The position numbers and the translations under genes are program-made. A stretch of DNA of 56,156 bases from an uncultured Verrucomicrobiota bacterium (GTDB lineage Bacteria > Verrucomicrobiota > Verrucomicrobiia > Limisphaerales > UBA1412), in NCBI GenBank assembly GCA_944389455.1, contig CALXMK010000016.1, positions 1 through 56,156 of the forward strand. The letters run 5' to 3'. A model generated the notes under the pieces. The model made no database searches. It was not told the origin of the DNA and worked only from the letters and a program-made list of their open reading frames with translations. Positions 16,279-26,200 of the stretch are shown piece by piece (position 1 is the stretch's first letter; every line of letters starts with the position of its first letter).

Positions 16279-18399
16279 ATGTCTAATATAAGAATCGCCC
16301 TAGCAGGTAATCCTAACTGCGGCAAAACAACTCTTTTCAATAAACTAACCGGTGCCAGACAGCGAGTTGCTAACTGGCCCGGCGTCACTGTTGAGAAAAA
16401 AGAGGGTTCCCTCATCGGTCAAAATGAGGTCCTTATTCAAGACCTTCCCGGCATCTACTCTCTCTCTCCATATAGCATGGAAGAGATCGTTACCCGGGAT
16501 TACTTGTTAAAGGAAAAACCTGAAGCAATCATCAATATTATTGACGCTACCAATCTGGAACGCAATCTCTACCTGAGCACCCAACTTCGCGAAGCAGGTA
16601 TTCCAGTAGTGATTGCGCTGAACATGATAGATCTGGTTCAAAAAAATGGAGACAACATCGATATTTCCAAACTTTCCAAAAAACTCGGATGTCCCATCAT
16701 TAAAACCAGTGCTATTCGCGGAGAAGGATGCCAAGAAGTCGCCGAAGTCGCCATCTCTCTGGCAAAAAACAAAAAAGCACCAGAACCACTTCCCTGTTTC
16801 TCTCCACTAGTAGAGGAAGCTCTCAAAAATATCGGCACGATCATCAAGGGCCGCTGCGAAGATTCCCAATTGCGCTGGATTTCGGTCAAAATTTTTGAAC
16901 GAGATGAAAAAGTATTGGATTCAATCAAAATCTCCGTTACAGAAAAAGCTAATATCGACGCTATCCTCAATGAATTGGAGAATAAATTCGATAACGATAC
17001 CGAAAGCATCATTGCCAACGATCGCTATAATTATATTTCAGAGATTATCAAGGAGTGCGTCACTCGAAAAAATCCCAACGCCCTGACAATAAGTGATAAA
17101 ATAGACCGCGTAGTCACCAATCGCTGGCTGGCCCTTCCTATTTTTGCTTTAGTTATGTGGGGTGTCTACTATCTCTCCATCCAAACCATTGGTACCATCG
17201 GGACCGATTGGGTCAATGACGTTCTTTTCGGCGAATGGGTTCCTGGCTGGATTGAAGCCCTTCTAGTTAAACTCAATACGGCAGCTTGGCTGCAAAGTTT
17301 AATTCTGGATGGTATTGTTGCGGGCATCGGAGCTATTCTCGGCTTTCTTCCTCAAATGGCGGTTCTCTTTATCTGTTTAGCTCTTCTGGAAGACTGTGGA
17401 TACATGGCCCGTATTGCCTTTGTGATGGACCGTATTTTCCGCAAATTTGGTCTCTCCGGTAAATCCTTTATTCCATTATTGGTTGCCAATGGCTGCGGTA
17501 TCCCTGGTATTTTGGCAGCTCGTACAATTGAGAATCCGAAAGATCATAAAATGACCATTCTGGTCACTACCTTTATCCCCTGCAGCGCCAAACTGCCAAT
17601 CATCGCTCTGATTGCCGGGGCATTCTTCCCTGAATCAAGTTGGGTAGCCCCTTCCGCTTACTTTATCGGAATTGCAGCTGTAATCATTTCCGGCATCATG
17701 CTGAAGAAAACAAAACTCTTTGGCGGAGAACCTGCCCCCTTCGTTATGGAACTTCCTGCTTATCATCGCCCGCTGATCGGGAGCATCAGCCTTAAAACCT
17801 GGGAAAGACTCTTTGCCTTTATCAAACGCGCCGGAACAATTATCTTCGCCTCCTGCGTACTGATTTGGTTTATGTCCAGCTACAGCTGGTCTCTGCAAAG
17901 CGTCGATATGTCAGAAAGCATTTTGGCCTCTATCGGAAATATAGCCGCGCCTCTCTTTGCACCTCTTGGCTGGGGTGACTGGAAAACCACCGTTGCCACA
18001 GTAACCGGACTTTTGGCCAAAGAAAACCTGGTCGGAACACTTGGTATCCTCTACGGAATGGAAGAAGTTGCTGAAGACGGCAATGAATACTGGGAGCAGC
18101 TGCGCCTGAGTCTTACCTTTATGGGAGGATACTCACTGCTGATCTTCAACCTTCTCTGTGCTCCCTGTTTTGCAGCTATCGGTTCTATCCACCGCGAAGC
18201 CGGCTCTGCCAAATGGACCTTGGGAATTGTAGCTTATCAAACAATCCTGGCATACATCTTCGCTCTTATCATCTATCAATTTGGAAGCCTCATCTGGATA
18301 GAAGGCTTTAAACCGGGTCTGGGAACTATTATAGCCGGAATATTCCTCTTGGGAATACTCTTCCAGCTCTTTAGAAAACCAGCCTGGAAAACAAACTAA
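16279..18399 (+). CDS. feoB: FeoB, ferrous iron transporter
   Basis: A 706-residue FeoB. The N-terminal G domain has GNPNCGKT (residues 10-17), the switch segment WPGVTVEKKEG, DLPGIYSLSPYS (G3) and NMIDL (G4). A helical linker follows to about 280. The membrane part carries the two Gate motifs: FLPQMAVLFICLALLEDCGY with LLVANGCGIPGILAART, and a second core around TVTGLLAKENLVGTLGILYG. It carries Fe(II) across the inner membrane. It belongs to the porin-feoA-feoA unit and is followed 16 bases later by a small Cys-rich membrane protein. Confidence 0.96.
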   Translation: MSNIRIALAGNPNCGKTTLFNKLTGARQRVANWPGVTVEKKEGSLIGQNEVLIQDLPGIYSLSPYSMEEIVTRDYLLKEKPEAIINIIDATNLERNLYLSTQLREAGIPVVIALNMIDLVQKNGDNIDISKLSKKLGCPIIKTSAIRGEGCQEVAEVAISLAKNKKAPEPLPCFSPLVEEALKNIGTIIKGRCEDSQLRWISVKIFERDEKVLDSIKISVTEKANIDAILNELENKFDNDTESIIANDRYNYISEIIKECVTRKNPNALTISDKIDRVVTNRWLALPIFALVMWGVYYLSIQTIGTIGTDWVNDVLFGEWVPGWIEALLVKLNTAAWLQSLILDGIVAGIGAILGFLPQMAVLFICLALLEDCGYMARIAFVMDRIFRKFGLSGKSFIPLLVANGCGIPGILAARTIENPKDHKMTILVTTFIPCSAKLPIIALIAGAFFPESSWVAPSAYFIGIAAVIISGIMLKKTKLFGGEPAPFVMELPAYHRPLIGSISLKTWERLFAFIKRAGTIIFASCVLIWFMSSYSWSLQSVDMSESILASIGNIAAPLFAPLGWGDWKTTVATVTGLLAKENLVGTLGILYGMEEVAEDGNEYWEQLRLSLTFMGGYSLLIFNLLCAPCFAAIGSIHREAGSAKWTLGIVAYQTILAYIFALIIYQFGSLIWIEGFKPGLGTIIAGIFLLGILFQLFRKPAWKTN

Positions 18400-18415
18400 A
18401 CGCTTTTGATTATCC

Positions 18416-18625
18416 ATGGCAACATTTATTCTAGCAACTCTCATTCTGGGAACCACCGGATGGATTCTCTATCGCGAGATTTCTGGACTCCTATCTAATA
18501 ACAAAAGCTCCGGCAGCTGCTCCTGCGGATGCACTCAATGTCCGCTGGGAAAGATATGCCGCAAAAATGGAGATTCGATCCATAACAATCTTATTACCGG
18601 AAACGGCATAAGCAAAGGAGGATAA
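18416..18625 (+). CDS. FeoB-associated Cys-rich membrane protein
   Basis: A 69-residue protein with one N-terminal membrane helix (ATFILATLILGTTGWILY) and a cytoplasmic Cys cluster (CSCGCTQCPLGKIC). Small proteins of this layout are regularly encoded after feoB and are annotated as FeoB-associated Cys-rich proteins; they may stand in for FeoC. It follows feoB by 16 bases and is followed by a clear terminator. Confidence 0.83.
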   Translation: MATFILATLILGTTGWILYREISGLLSNNKSSGSCSCGCTQCPLGKICRKNGDSIHNNLITGNGISKGG

Positions 18626-18689
18626 ATTATAATATAAGCTCTGTTTAAAATAAGTAACCAATCTAAAAAAGCAGCGCTGAATTGCACAA

Positions 18690-18720
18690 GGGCTCAGATT
18701 TTATCTGAGCCCCTATTTTT
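18690..18720 (+). terminator. Intrinsic terminator of the feo unit
   Basis: The 10-bp arms GGGCTCAGAT and ATCTGAGCCC enclose a TTT loop and are followed by CTATTTTT. It lies 65 bases after the Cys-rich protein gene. Confidence 0.9.
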
Positions 18721-18801
18721 CAGAAATCATATTTTTTAAAATTAATTTATACTTATACAAATTAACATAGTGTTACTGAGAAACTAAATCGTGTTACATA
18801 T

Positions 18802-18823
18802 ATATTTCTTATATAAGAAATAT
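18802..18823. promoter_or_regulatory. Perfect 22-bp palindrome, candidate operator
   Basis: The half-site ATATTTCTTAT is followed at once by its exact reverse complement. It lies about 70 bases upstream of the likely -35 element of the metal ATPase gene, in non-coding DNA. It differs from the palindrome near the DtxR-family gene, so a different regulator may act here. Confidence 0.5.
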
Positions 18824-18890
18824 TACTTTTAAAATAAAAAATATTACTCGAAATTTTTATTAAAAATTTTTATTTTTTTAATAAAAATAC

Positions 18891-18919
18891 TTGCCTTTAA
18901 TCTTTATGAAGTGTAAACT
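18891..18919 (+). promoter_or_regulatory. Likely promoter of the metal ATPase gene
   Basis: TTGCCT (18891-18896) and TAAACT (18914-18919) are 17 bases apart. AT-rich inverted-repeat DNA directly upstream could act as an UP element. The leader to the ATG is about 105 bases. Confidence 0.45.
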
Positions 18920-19030
18920 CAGTCTTGGAAGGAGCCTCTCTTCTTCTCTAAGAGTCTCTCCTCAGATCTAACTCAAAGATAATTGAATTATATTTATTAA
19001 GCATTCACTTATTAGATAAAACCAACACCT

Positions 19031-20890
19031 ATGGAAAAGCTAATCAATATCCTTGAAACACCTAAGATAATCATCATTAGTGGAATAGGACTGGCTACAA
19101 GTTTGTGGGCTATGATGAGCAAAACCTCTCTCATCTTGGATCCCGCATGGATTAGTATTATTCTCTCAGGAATTCCAATTTTATATTACGCTATCCGAAA
19201 TCTCTGGATCAAAAAGCGTATTACCGCTCCTCTGCTGATCTCAACGGCTATTATCTCCTGCATTGCTCTGGAGGAGATCTTTGCAGCTGGAGAAGTTGCC
19301 TTTATCATGGCTTTGGGAGAACTTCTGGAAGATTATACCATCAAGCGTACCAAACGCGGCATTAATAAACTGATCAATCTGGCTCCCCAGACGGCCCGAC
19401 GCATTAGCACACAAAACGGAAAAGACGAAATAGTTCCTGCCATAGAAATCCGTAAAGGAGATACTCTGCGCATTCTGCCGGGAGAAACTATTCCTGCAGA
19501 CGGTATTATTATCAAAGGTGATACCACCGTAGATCAAAGCATTATCACCGGTGAATCACTGCTCGCAGATAAAGTCGAAGGCGACACCATCTTCTGCGGA
19601 TCTATCAACGGTTATGGCTCCGTTGATATCCGCGCTACCAATAACGGAACAAACACCACTCTCCAAAAAATGATCGCCCTAGTCAAAGAAGCGGAAAACA
19701 AACGAGCTCCCATTCAAAGAATCATAGACATATGGGCCTCATGGCTAGTGCCCATTGCCATATTGATCGCTCTTGGCACCTGGATTTTTACAGGAGACAT
19801 TGTTCGCGGCGTTACCATTCTGGTTGTATTCTGTCCCTGCTCACTAGTTATGGCCACACCTGTCTCTATTATCGCTGGAATCGGCCAGGCTACTAAATTC
19901 GGTGTTCTGATTAAATCCGGCGAAGCTCTGGAAAAAATGGGCAATGTAGATTGCATCGCGATGGATAAAACCGGAACACTCACCTTTGGCAATCTCTCCG
20001 TTTCCGATATTGTCAGTTTTCACCCTAAAATTTCAAAGGAAGAACTCCTCCTTTGCACCGGCTCAAGCGAACTTCGTTCAGAACATGCTATTGGCAAAGC
20101 TATTGTAAAAAAACTCAAAGAAAGCGGCAAATCTCCTCTTGAAACAGAAAATTTTAAAATGATTCCCGGCAAAGGAATTCAATGCACCCTAAAAGGTCAG
20201 AAAATACTCTGCGGCAATCAATCATTCCTTCAATCAGAGAATATCCATTTGGACTCTGAAGCACTGAAATCCATCCAGCAATTTCGCAATGAAGGCAAAG
20301 CGATCGTTCTTGTAGCACAAAACACTCAATGTATCGGAGTCATTGCTCTATCGGATACCATTCGGCCGGAAACTACTCAGATGGTCCAAGACTTAGCTAA
20401 AACAGATACCAAACTCATTATTCTCACCGGTGACAGTCACCAAGCAGCTCAATATCTCGCCAAACAAGCTGGCATTAAAGAAATTCGCGCAGAACTTCTT
20501 CCTGAAGGAAAAGTTGCCGCTATCGAAGAACTGCAAAAAAATGGACACAAAATCTGTATGGTTGGAGATGGTGTTAATGATGCACCCGCATTGAAAACAG
20601 CTGATGTTGGGATTGCTATCGCTTCTATGGGAAGTGATATTGCCATTGACTCTGCCGATATCTCCCTCATGAACGATGATATCTCTAAAATTACTTATAT
20701 CAAAAAACTCTCAAACGCTGTCCGCAAACTCATCTTCACCAATATCACTCTCTCCATGAGCATCAATTTTATTGCCATTATTCTCTCTGTGATGGGATTT
20801 TTAACTCCCGTCCTAGGAGCCCTGGTACACAATGTAGGATCCGTAGTAGTTATATTGAACGCAGCTATGCTCTATGAAAGAAAGGTCTGA
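19031..20890 (+). CDS. P1B-type heavy-metal ATPase without N-terminal metal-binding domain
   Basis: A 619-residue metal pump. It has the actuator motif TGESLLADK (about 177), the membrane metal site CPC in VVFCPCSLVMATP (about 268-270), the phosphorylation loop DKTGTLT (Asp near 314) and the hinge GDGVNDAPAL (about 515). No HMA domain or His-rich N-terminus precedes the first helix. The last membrane segment reads LGALVHNVGSVVVILNAAML; this HN-GS pattern is unlike the Cu pumps and differs from the Asp of ZntA, so Zn, Cd, Mn or Fe export remain open. It lies downstream of the feo unit but has its own promoter region. Confidence 0.88.
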   Translation: MEKLINILETPKIIIISGIGLATSLWAMMSKTSLILDPAWISIILSGIPILYYAIRNLWIKKRITAPLLISTAIISCIALEEIFAAGEVAFIMALGELLEDYTIKRTKRGINKLINLAPQTARRISTQNGKDEIVPAIEIRKGDTLRILPGETIPADGIIIKGDTTVDQSIITGESLLADKVEGDTIFCGSINGYGSVDIRATNNGTNTTLQKMIALVKEAENKRAPIQRIIDIWASWLVPIAILIALGTWIFTGDIVRGVTILVVFCPCSLVMATPVSIIAGIGQATKFGVLIKSGEALEKMGNVDCIAMDKTGTLTFGNLSVSDIVSFHPKISKEELLLCTGSSELRSEHAIGKAIVKKLKESGKSPLETENFKMIPGKGIQCTLKGQKILCGNQSFLQSENIHLDSEALKSIQQFRNEGKAIVLVAQNTQCIGVIALSDTIRPETTQMVQDLAKTDTKLIILTGDSHQAAQYLAKQAGIKEIRAELLPEGKVAAIEELQKNGHKICMVGDGVNDAPALKTADVGIAIASMGSDIAIDSADISLMNDDISKITYIKKLSNAVRKLIFTNITLSMSINFIAIILSVMGFLTPVLGALVHNVGSVVVILNAAMLYERKV

Positions 20891-20997
20891 TACTCTCACT
20901 ATCTTAAATCCGATTTTCTCTTAAAGATTAAAAAACACTCTTCCTTAAGATAAGACGCAATCCGCTGCTCTCCATCTTTTAACTAGTAGCTGTTTTA

Positions 20998-21942
20998 TCA
21001 TATATCTTCACCTCCATCACTGAGGCTATAACAGCCGGAGTAATTGAATTCTCCACCCACCTTTTGAGGAGCTTCTTCTCGGTTTTTAAGATTAATACAT
21101 TCAGAACAATTAAAGTCACCAACTATTTCTTGTGGAGCTCCGTGCAGCGTTTTTAGTTGATCACACTCCGAACAATTGAAATCACCTTCGATAATATCTG
21201 GTGCACCGGTAAGATCGATGAGACTTTCACAGCCAGAACACCAGAAATTTCCATGAATTACTTTAGGAGATCCAGCCAAGGAACGGAGTGAACTGCACTC
21301 GGAACAATCAAAATCTCCCTTAATTCTCAGAGGAGCTCCCTCCAATGTCTTAAGATTTAGGCAGCGGCTGCAAATAAAATCACCCTCAATCTGTTGGGGA
21401 GATCCATCTAACGACTCCAAATTTTCGCAGTTAGAACAATCAAACTCTCCCTTAATTCTCAGAGGAGCTCCCCGAAGATTTTTTAACCCCGCACATACAC
21501 TGCAATTGAAATTACCGCAAATTTGATTCGGGGAACCCTCCAGATTTTCCAATCCATCGCACCAAAGAGAAAGAAAATTACCTCCGACAAAACAGGGCGC
21601 ACCTCGAAGACTTTTTAAACTTCTACAGCAGGAGCAATCAAAATTACCTCCTATCCTCTCAGGAGCCCCTTCCAAACTCTCCAAATTCTTGCAGAAAGAA
21701 CAGTCAAAACTGCCGCTGACCTCACAGGGAGCACCGAGAAGAGAAACACATTCCTTAGCAACTTTTACGTTTCCGATAACTTTACGAATAGGTCTATCCA
21801 GCTGATGATAAAAAAGAAAGACATCCGCCTCCAAGATATATTCTCCATTTTCAATTGATACTTTATAGAGGCCCTTCTCCTGCTGAAAAGCATCTTTTGT
21901 CTTTATTTTAAAGTCCGACAGAGCTTTTTCTCTGATATTCAT
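20998..21942 (-). CDS. Cytoplasmic protein of eleven 22-residue Cys-rich LRR-like repeats
   Basis: After a 70-residue N-terminal part (MNIREKALSDFKIKTKDAF...) the protein is almost wholly repeats with the consensus L-x-G-[AS]-P-x-x-I-x-G-[DN]-F-x-C-S-x-C-x-x-L-x-S. I count eleven in a row, the first and last degenerate (the last reads FNYSGC). This is a solenoid pattern; similar GAP..V.G.F.C repeats occur in many phage and bacterial proteins of unknown role. There is no signal peptide and no membrane segment. Two Cys per repeat, about 20 in all, could form a metal or cysteine ladder, which is speculation. It stands alone, convergent with the metal ATPase gene. Confidence 0.8.
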   Translation of the reverse strand: MNIREKALSDFKIKTKDAFQQEKGLYKVSIENGEYILEADVFLFYHQLDRPIRKVIGNVKVAKECVSLLGAPCEVSGSFDCSFCKNLESLEGAPERIGGNFDCSCCRSLKSLRGAPCFVGGNFLSLWCDGLENLEGSPNQICGNFNCSVCAGLKNLRGAPLRIKGEFDCSNCENLESLDGSPQQIEGDFICSRCLNLKTLEGAPLRIKGDFDCSECSSLRSLAGSPKVIHGNFWCSGCESLIDLTGAPDIIEGDFNCSECDQLKTLHGAPQEIVGDFNCSECINLKNREEAPQKVGGEFNYSGCYSLSDGGEDI

Positions 21943-22085
21943 GTTTCGTTTTCTATTAGGATTTCAGACGGTATTTGAAGAATTTTAAAATCTGAATCTA
22001 TTTAGTCTATACCGGTCATTCCGAATACATACGGATATTACTCAAGAGAATTATAAATTCAAGATTAATCCGGCTCTCGAATTCA

Positions 22086-23048
22086 TTATTGACAATCCAA
22101 CATCCATGAACCGATATGAATCCAGATAGGAGTTGACACTACACTCAGTAAAGTTGTCAGCATCACCACGCGGAAAGCTAATGCCGAATCGGCCCCAAAA
22201 AGCCGGGAAAGTACCATTGCAAAAACGGCAGTCGGCATTGCCGCCTGTAAGACAATCACCCGTTTAACTTCTGTAGAAAACGGGAAAAGCATCGCCAAAA
22301 ACAGAATTATAATCGGCAAGATTCCGCAACGCAGCACTAATCCTACCAGCGGAGCTCTCAACGCGCGAATCATATTCTCCTTACGGCAAAGATCATAAAT
22401 CACACCACCGCTGACAACTAATCCCAGAGGATAAGCACACACACCCAACCCATGGAAAGTATCCATCATAGCCGTAGGAATTACCTTCTCTGCCCCTATC
22501 AGATTTAGAATAGCTGCCACCAGAATTGCTGTTAAAGGCATATTAAAAATTTTCTTCCACTCCTTCGTCAAAGAATATCCGCTCAACATTGCCGCCACCA
22601 CTGTCCATACACATACCTCCACTCCCACATTAAAAACCAGCAATACTCCCACTGTATTGGTATCATAAAGAGCCATCGCCAACGGGAAAGGAATATAGCC
22701 ATAATTGTACAAACCTACGGAAACTGCGAAAGTTCTCCGTTTCAATCCTCCTCCATCCTTATCTCGAATACCAGCTATTCCAGAACAAATCCATCCTACA
22801 AAAAGCCCTAAAATCAGAATAGCAGCTCCCGCAATCGGTGCAGAAAGCAGATTCTCAGGCTTTTTTAAAGCGTTGTTTCCAATTACAGAATCGATAATCA
22901 AACATGGAATCAACGCATTGACCACAATACTTAGAATCGCAGGCGATGCCTCCTCGGGAAAACATTTGAACGCGCGCAGCAAAAACCCGATTAACATCAT
23001 CAAAAATACCGGTATAGAAGCCTCCGTTATAATCCAAAACTCTTCCAT
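22086..23048 (-). CDS. AEC-family permease (auxin efflux carrier type)
   Basis: A 320-residue protein with about ten hydrophobic segments. The N-terminal half contains FLMMLIGFLLRAFKCFPEEA and IVVNALIPCLIID, the usual AEC beginning with the helix-break Pro in ALIPCL. The middle has GLYNYGYIPFPLAMALYD, and the end QAAMPTAVFAMVLSRLFGAD with the conserved AAMP motif. AEC proteins export or exchange small organic acids such as malate or malonate; the substrate here is unknown. A short palindromic hairpin (23101-23121) lies in its leader. Confidence 0.87.
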   Translation of the reverse strand: MEEFWIITEASIPVFLMMLIGFLLRAFKCFPEEASPAILSIVVNALIPCLIIDSVIGNNALKKPENLLSAPIAGAAILILGLFVGWICSGIAGIRDKDGGGLKRRTFAVSVGLYNYGYIPFPLAMALYDTNTVGVLLVFNVGVEVCVWTVVAAMLSGYSLTKEWKKIFNMPLTAILVAAILNLIGAEKVIPTAMMDTFHGLGVCAYPLGLVVSGGVIYDLCRKENMIRALRAPLVGLVLRCGILPIIILFLAMLFPFSTEVKRVIVLQAAMPTAVFAMVLSRLFGADSALAFRVVMLTTLLSVVSTPIWIHIGSWMLDCQ

Positions 23049-23100
23049 ACAAAAATCAACAGCCCCCGCTAAAGAAAAGAAATAATCGGCCAGTCCTTAA

Positions 23101-23121
23101 AAGGAGATAATTTATCTCCTT
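23101..23121 (-). promoter_or_regulatory. Palindromic hairpin in the AEC gene leader
   Basis: AAGGAGATAA and TTATCTCCTT flank a single base, so the real loop must be wider. On the minus strand TTTT follows. It lies about 53 bases before the start codon and also carries GGAG, so it may act as an operator or attenuator. Confidence 0.35.
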
Positions 23122-23214
23122 CCTTGGCAAAAATAACATAATGGCAAAAATTTTTCTATTCAAATCGGCAACCCTTTGGGAATTAATGACTTTTCATCTC
23201 CTCTCAATCACATT

Positions 23215-23246
23215 GAAAGAGGCCGGGATAAATCCCGGCCTCTTTC
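23215..23246 (-). terminator. Strong hairpin closing the secretin operon
   Basis: The 15-bp arms GAAAGAGGCCGGGAT and ATCCCGGCCTCTTTC are perfectly complementary and lie 44 bases past the last stop codon of the operon. The T-run is only CTCTTTC within the stem, so it may need Rho or act as an RNA 3' end barrier. Confidence 0.75.
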
Positions 23247-23289
23247 ACATCTTGGCATCTTTAAAGATACCAATATAAGCTGATTTATA

Positions 23290-26200
23290 CTAATTACGAA
23301 TCAAGCGGAAGAACTTCTGCACACCACCTTGATCCAGGTCTAATGTCACCGTGCTATCTTCCTTAGCCTCATAGAGATAATAAGCACGCCAATTCTTCCC
23401 AAGATCTTCAGAAACCTCAACCGTATAAGTATATCCTGCCTGAGCATTCCAGCTGATCACCATTCCCTCAGAACTTGCGCTTACTACCTCTGCAGGAATT
23501 GTCCTGACTAAGCTAATCGCAAAATTCATATCCGAAACAGACATAGGTCCTACCGGAGTTGTCCAATTCGGATGATTCTGAGTCTGAATGATATTCTCAT
23601 TCGAACCAGGGAAGGTATCCTTCAGCACCCACACGGCAACGGGAACTTCATCAGGATCCGATTCTTCTCCAGGAGGCAGAGGCAACACCTCTAACTGATA
23701 ACAGTTGACATAATAAAGCTTCATCCCGTTGAGATTGATCATCTTCCCATAATCCGGAGTGAGTTCAGGTTCAAACTCCAGATCTGTCTCAACCCCTAAA
23801 TAAAGATCACGAACATAAATTGCGGATGGAATCTCTGAATCAGCCGGACTGAAATCAAAACGTAAAGCAGCATTCCCGCTCAAGCTTCCCTCCAGGAAGA
23901 GTGCTCCTACTGCCAAATTGTTTGTCCAACCTTCCAAAGTATCCCCAAGATCCAGCGCCGGCCAAATATTGCGGGAAATTCTGGGATTCTCAATATGTAT
24001 AGATGTATTGAGCAAATCGCCCTCAATAGGTTTATTGAGAATCTCCATTTTGCCGCGAATATTTAATTCATTGGGAGATACTCCCACTACAACACCCTCA
24101 TCACTCAGGACGCCCGAGTGACCGTCATCAATCTTATTATTCACAGTGAGAGTTAATGTTCCTCCTGTTGCACTAGCTTGAAGAATACTGCTTCCTGCAC
24201 TGATAGAAGAATCAAACAGATTCATTTCATCAGCGGTCAATTCCACTCTCGCGCCAGCCGCAATATTAGCAGCCTCCAAATGAAGCTTCTCTGCTTCCAA
24301 TTGTGTTGAAGAGAATGTCTGAGAAGAACCTCCATCTGAGAACTCCAGATACTTGGACTTGATTCCTACCTCATTAAAGTTCATAAAGCCCATATGAACA
24401 AAATTCTCATATCCTCCATCAAGACGATCCCATCCTAAAAGGAAATCCGTCGAAGGCGCCGTCTGATTGGTCAAAGATCCGCTCAGGTTGTTCAACCCCT
24501 GTGTAGAAAGCGAGGCGTAATTGGTAAAATTAGTCACCGTAACAAAATGTTCATCCGTTACCGTAACAGGGAATGTAAATGTACCGGAGAGAGTCAAATC
24601 CGGAGTATCCATACGGAATTTCTCTCCTACCGCAATAGTATCTTCAATTTCAGTCGGAAGCTCTGTTTGCACTTCAAATCTGTCCACATAGGGAACCATT
24701 GGAACAAAATCCGTACTGCTGTTCACAAATACCACATGGAATAAGAATGATACTCCATCCCACTCTGGTTCATCAGCACCACCTTCACCACCTTCACCTG
24801 TATCTCCTCCATCACCCGGATCTTCAGGATCAGGCTCAGGCTCTGGTTCCTGAACCGGATTACGAGTATAAGTCATATTACAAATCTCCAAATCGATATT
24901 ATAGACACAACTGTAAATCGAAACATTTCCAACTAACCGAGTCATCTGAGGACTCATCACCTCAGAGAGAGTCAGCTTGGCTTCCTTACCTTCCGGCAAT
25001 TTACCGTCAATCTCCTCTTTTATCTTAGAGAAGAAAGCATTAACATAATTTGCATTCAGGGTCACATTCTCTGCTGAAACTAGATTAGTGATATTCAGTG
25101 TAATTGACTGCTGAGCCTCGGCAACTAGATTATCCAAGACTGAATTATTGCCGCTGATAGTGATATGTCCCGGATATAACGAACTATCCGCATCCGGTTT
25201 GATCGGTATTCCCGCTTGGGCTAGGAGAACCTTATCATAAGAATTCAATCCCACCGTAGCTTGGTAAGCACTGTAATTGACTGTAGTATAAGCTGCCCCC
25301 GGCATACTGTCCGGATTAAAACGATAAGGGAAATCATTGCGAAGCCACCTTCTATCGTCATCTTCAGCCGCACGATCATAGCCAAACATACACGAAAATC
25401 CTACGTTCGGCAGATAAGGTCCCATCATCCCGGTATTTCCACCCTCTTGGACCCAACCGGGGATACGCTCTGCCTCAGGATCTGCCGGCTCGCCTGTATC
25501 AGGATCTACTTCTACCTCTGTGAAAGAGCCATCCTCATTCCTGAGTCTATAGAGAGGCCATCCCGTAGTCTCATCCACCATATAGCGTGGAGGCAAAGCC
25601 ATCCCCCCTATCGGTTCTCCTCTCCAAGGGAGATAAAGAAATTCCGTATAAGGGATCTCTACAGACTGGGTACTGACACGCATACGATCAGGAATTGAAC
25701 CACGCCCATCACTATCAGCTACATATCCATTCTCAGCCATTTCAGAATAGAAATATCCGCTCAAATCTTCCCAATAAATCTGTTTGTAACGAGGTTGATC
25801 ATACCCTCTCTGTTCATCTTTATCCTGATAGAGATATTGAGTGACGATAACTGCCCTTCCACCATGATCCGGCTGACTTGTATAAGGCGAAAATGGATTA
25901 TCATAAGGAGCATTAGCAAATTCAACCCGGAATTGATTATAATAGGTACAATCTTTAACTCTCGTTAAATGCTCAGGTGTTTCTTCATCCGGCTCCTCAA
26001 ACTCTAAGGCCATTGAATCTCCTGGAACAAATACCAATTGATAATACGGCTTAGCATCGGCACCTATATCATAAGAGGTCTCATTAATATAAACCTTGCT
26101 ATTTTGATCATTCCACCAATCTGCCCCATTAACAACTTCAGCCAATATACCAGATAAACCTCCTAGAGGAGTATGGCCTTGACCGGAAGCTCCATTGGCA

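Larger units (their letters stand above)
18626..19030. other. Long AT-rich regulatory gap before the P1B ATPase gene
   Basis: This 405-bp gap contains the feo terminator (18690-18720), a 22-bp palindrome (18802-18823), an AT-rich inverted repeat (arms TTTTTATTAAA 18854-18864 and TTTAATAAAAA 18877-18887) and a likely promoter (18891-18919). No coding frame was found. Confidence 0.7.

Noticed and set aside
20998..21942. Prophage remnant suggested by the phage-like repeats
   Set aside because: No integrase, capsid, tail or lysis genes and no att-like repeats nearby.
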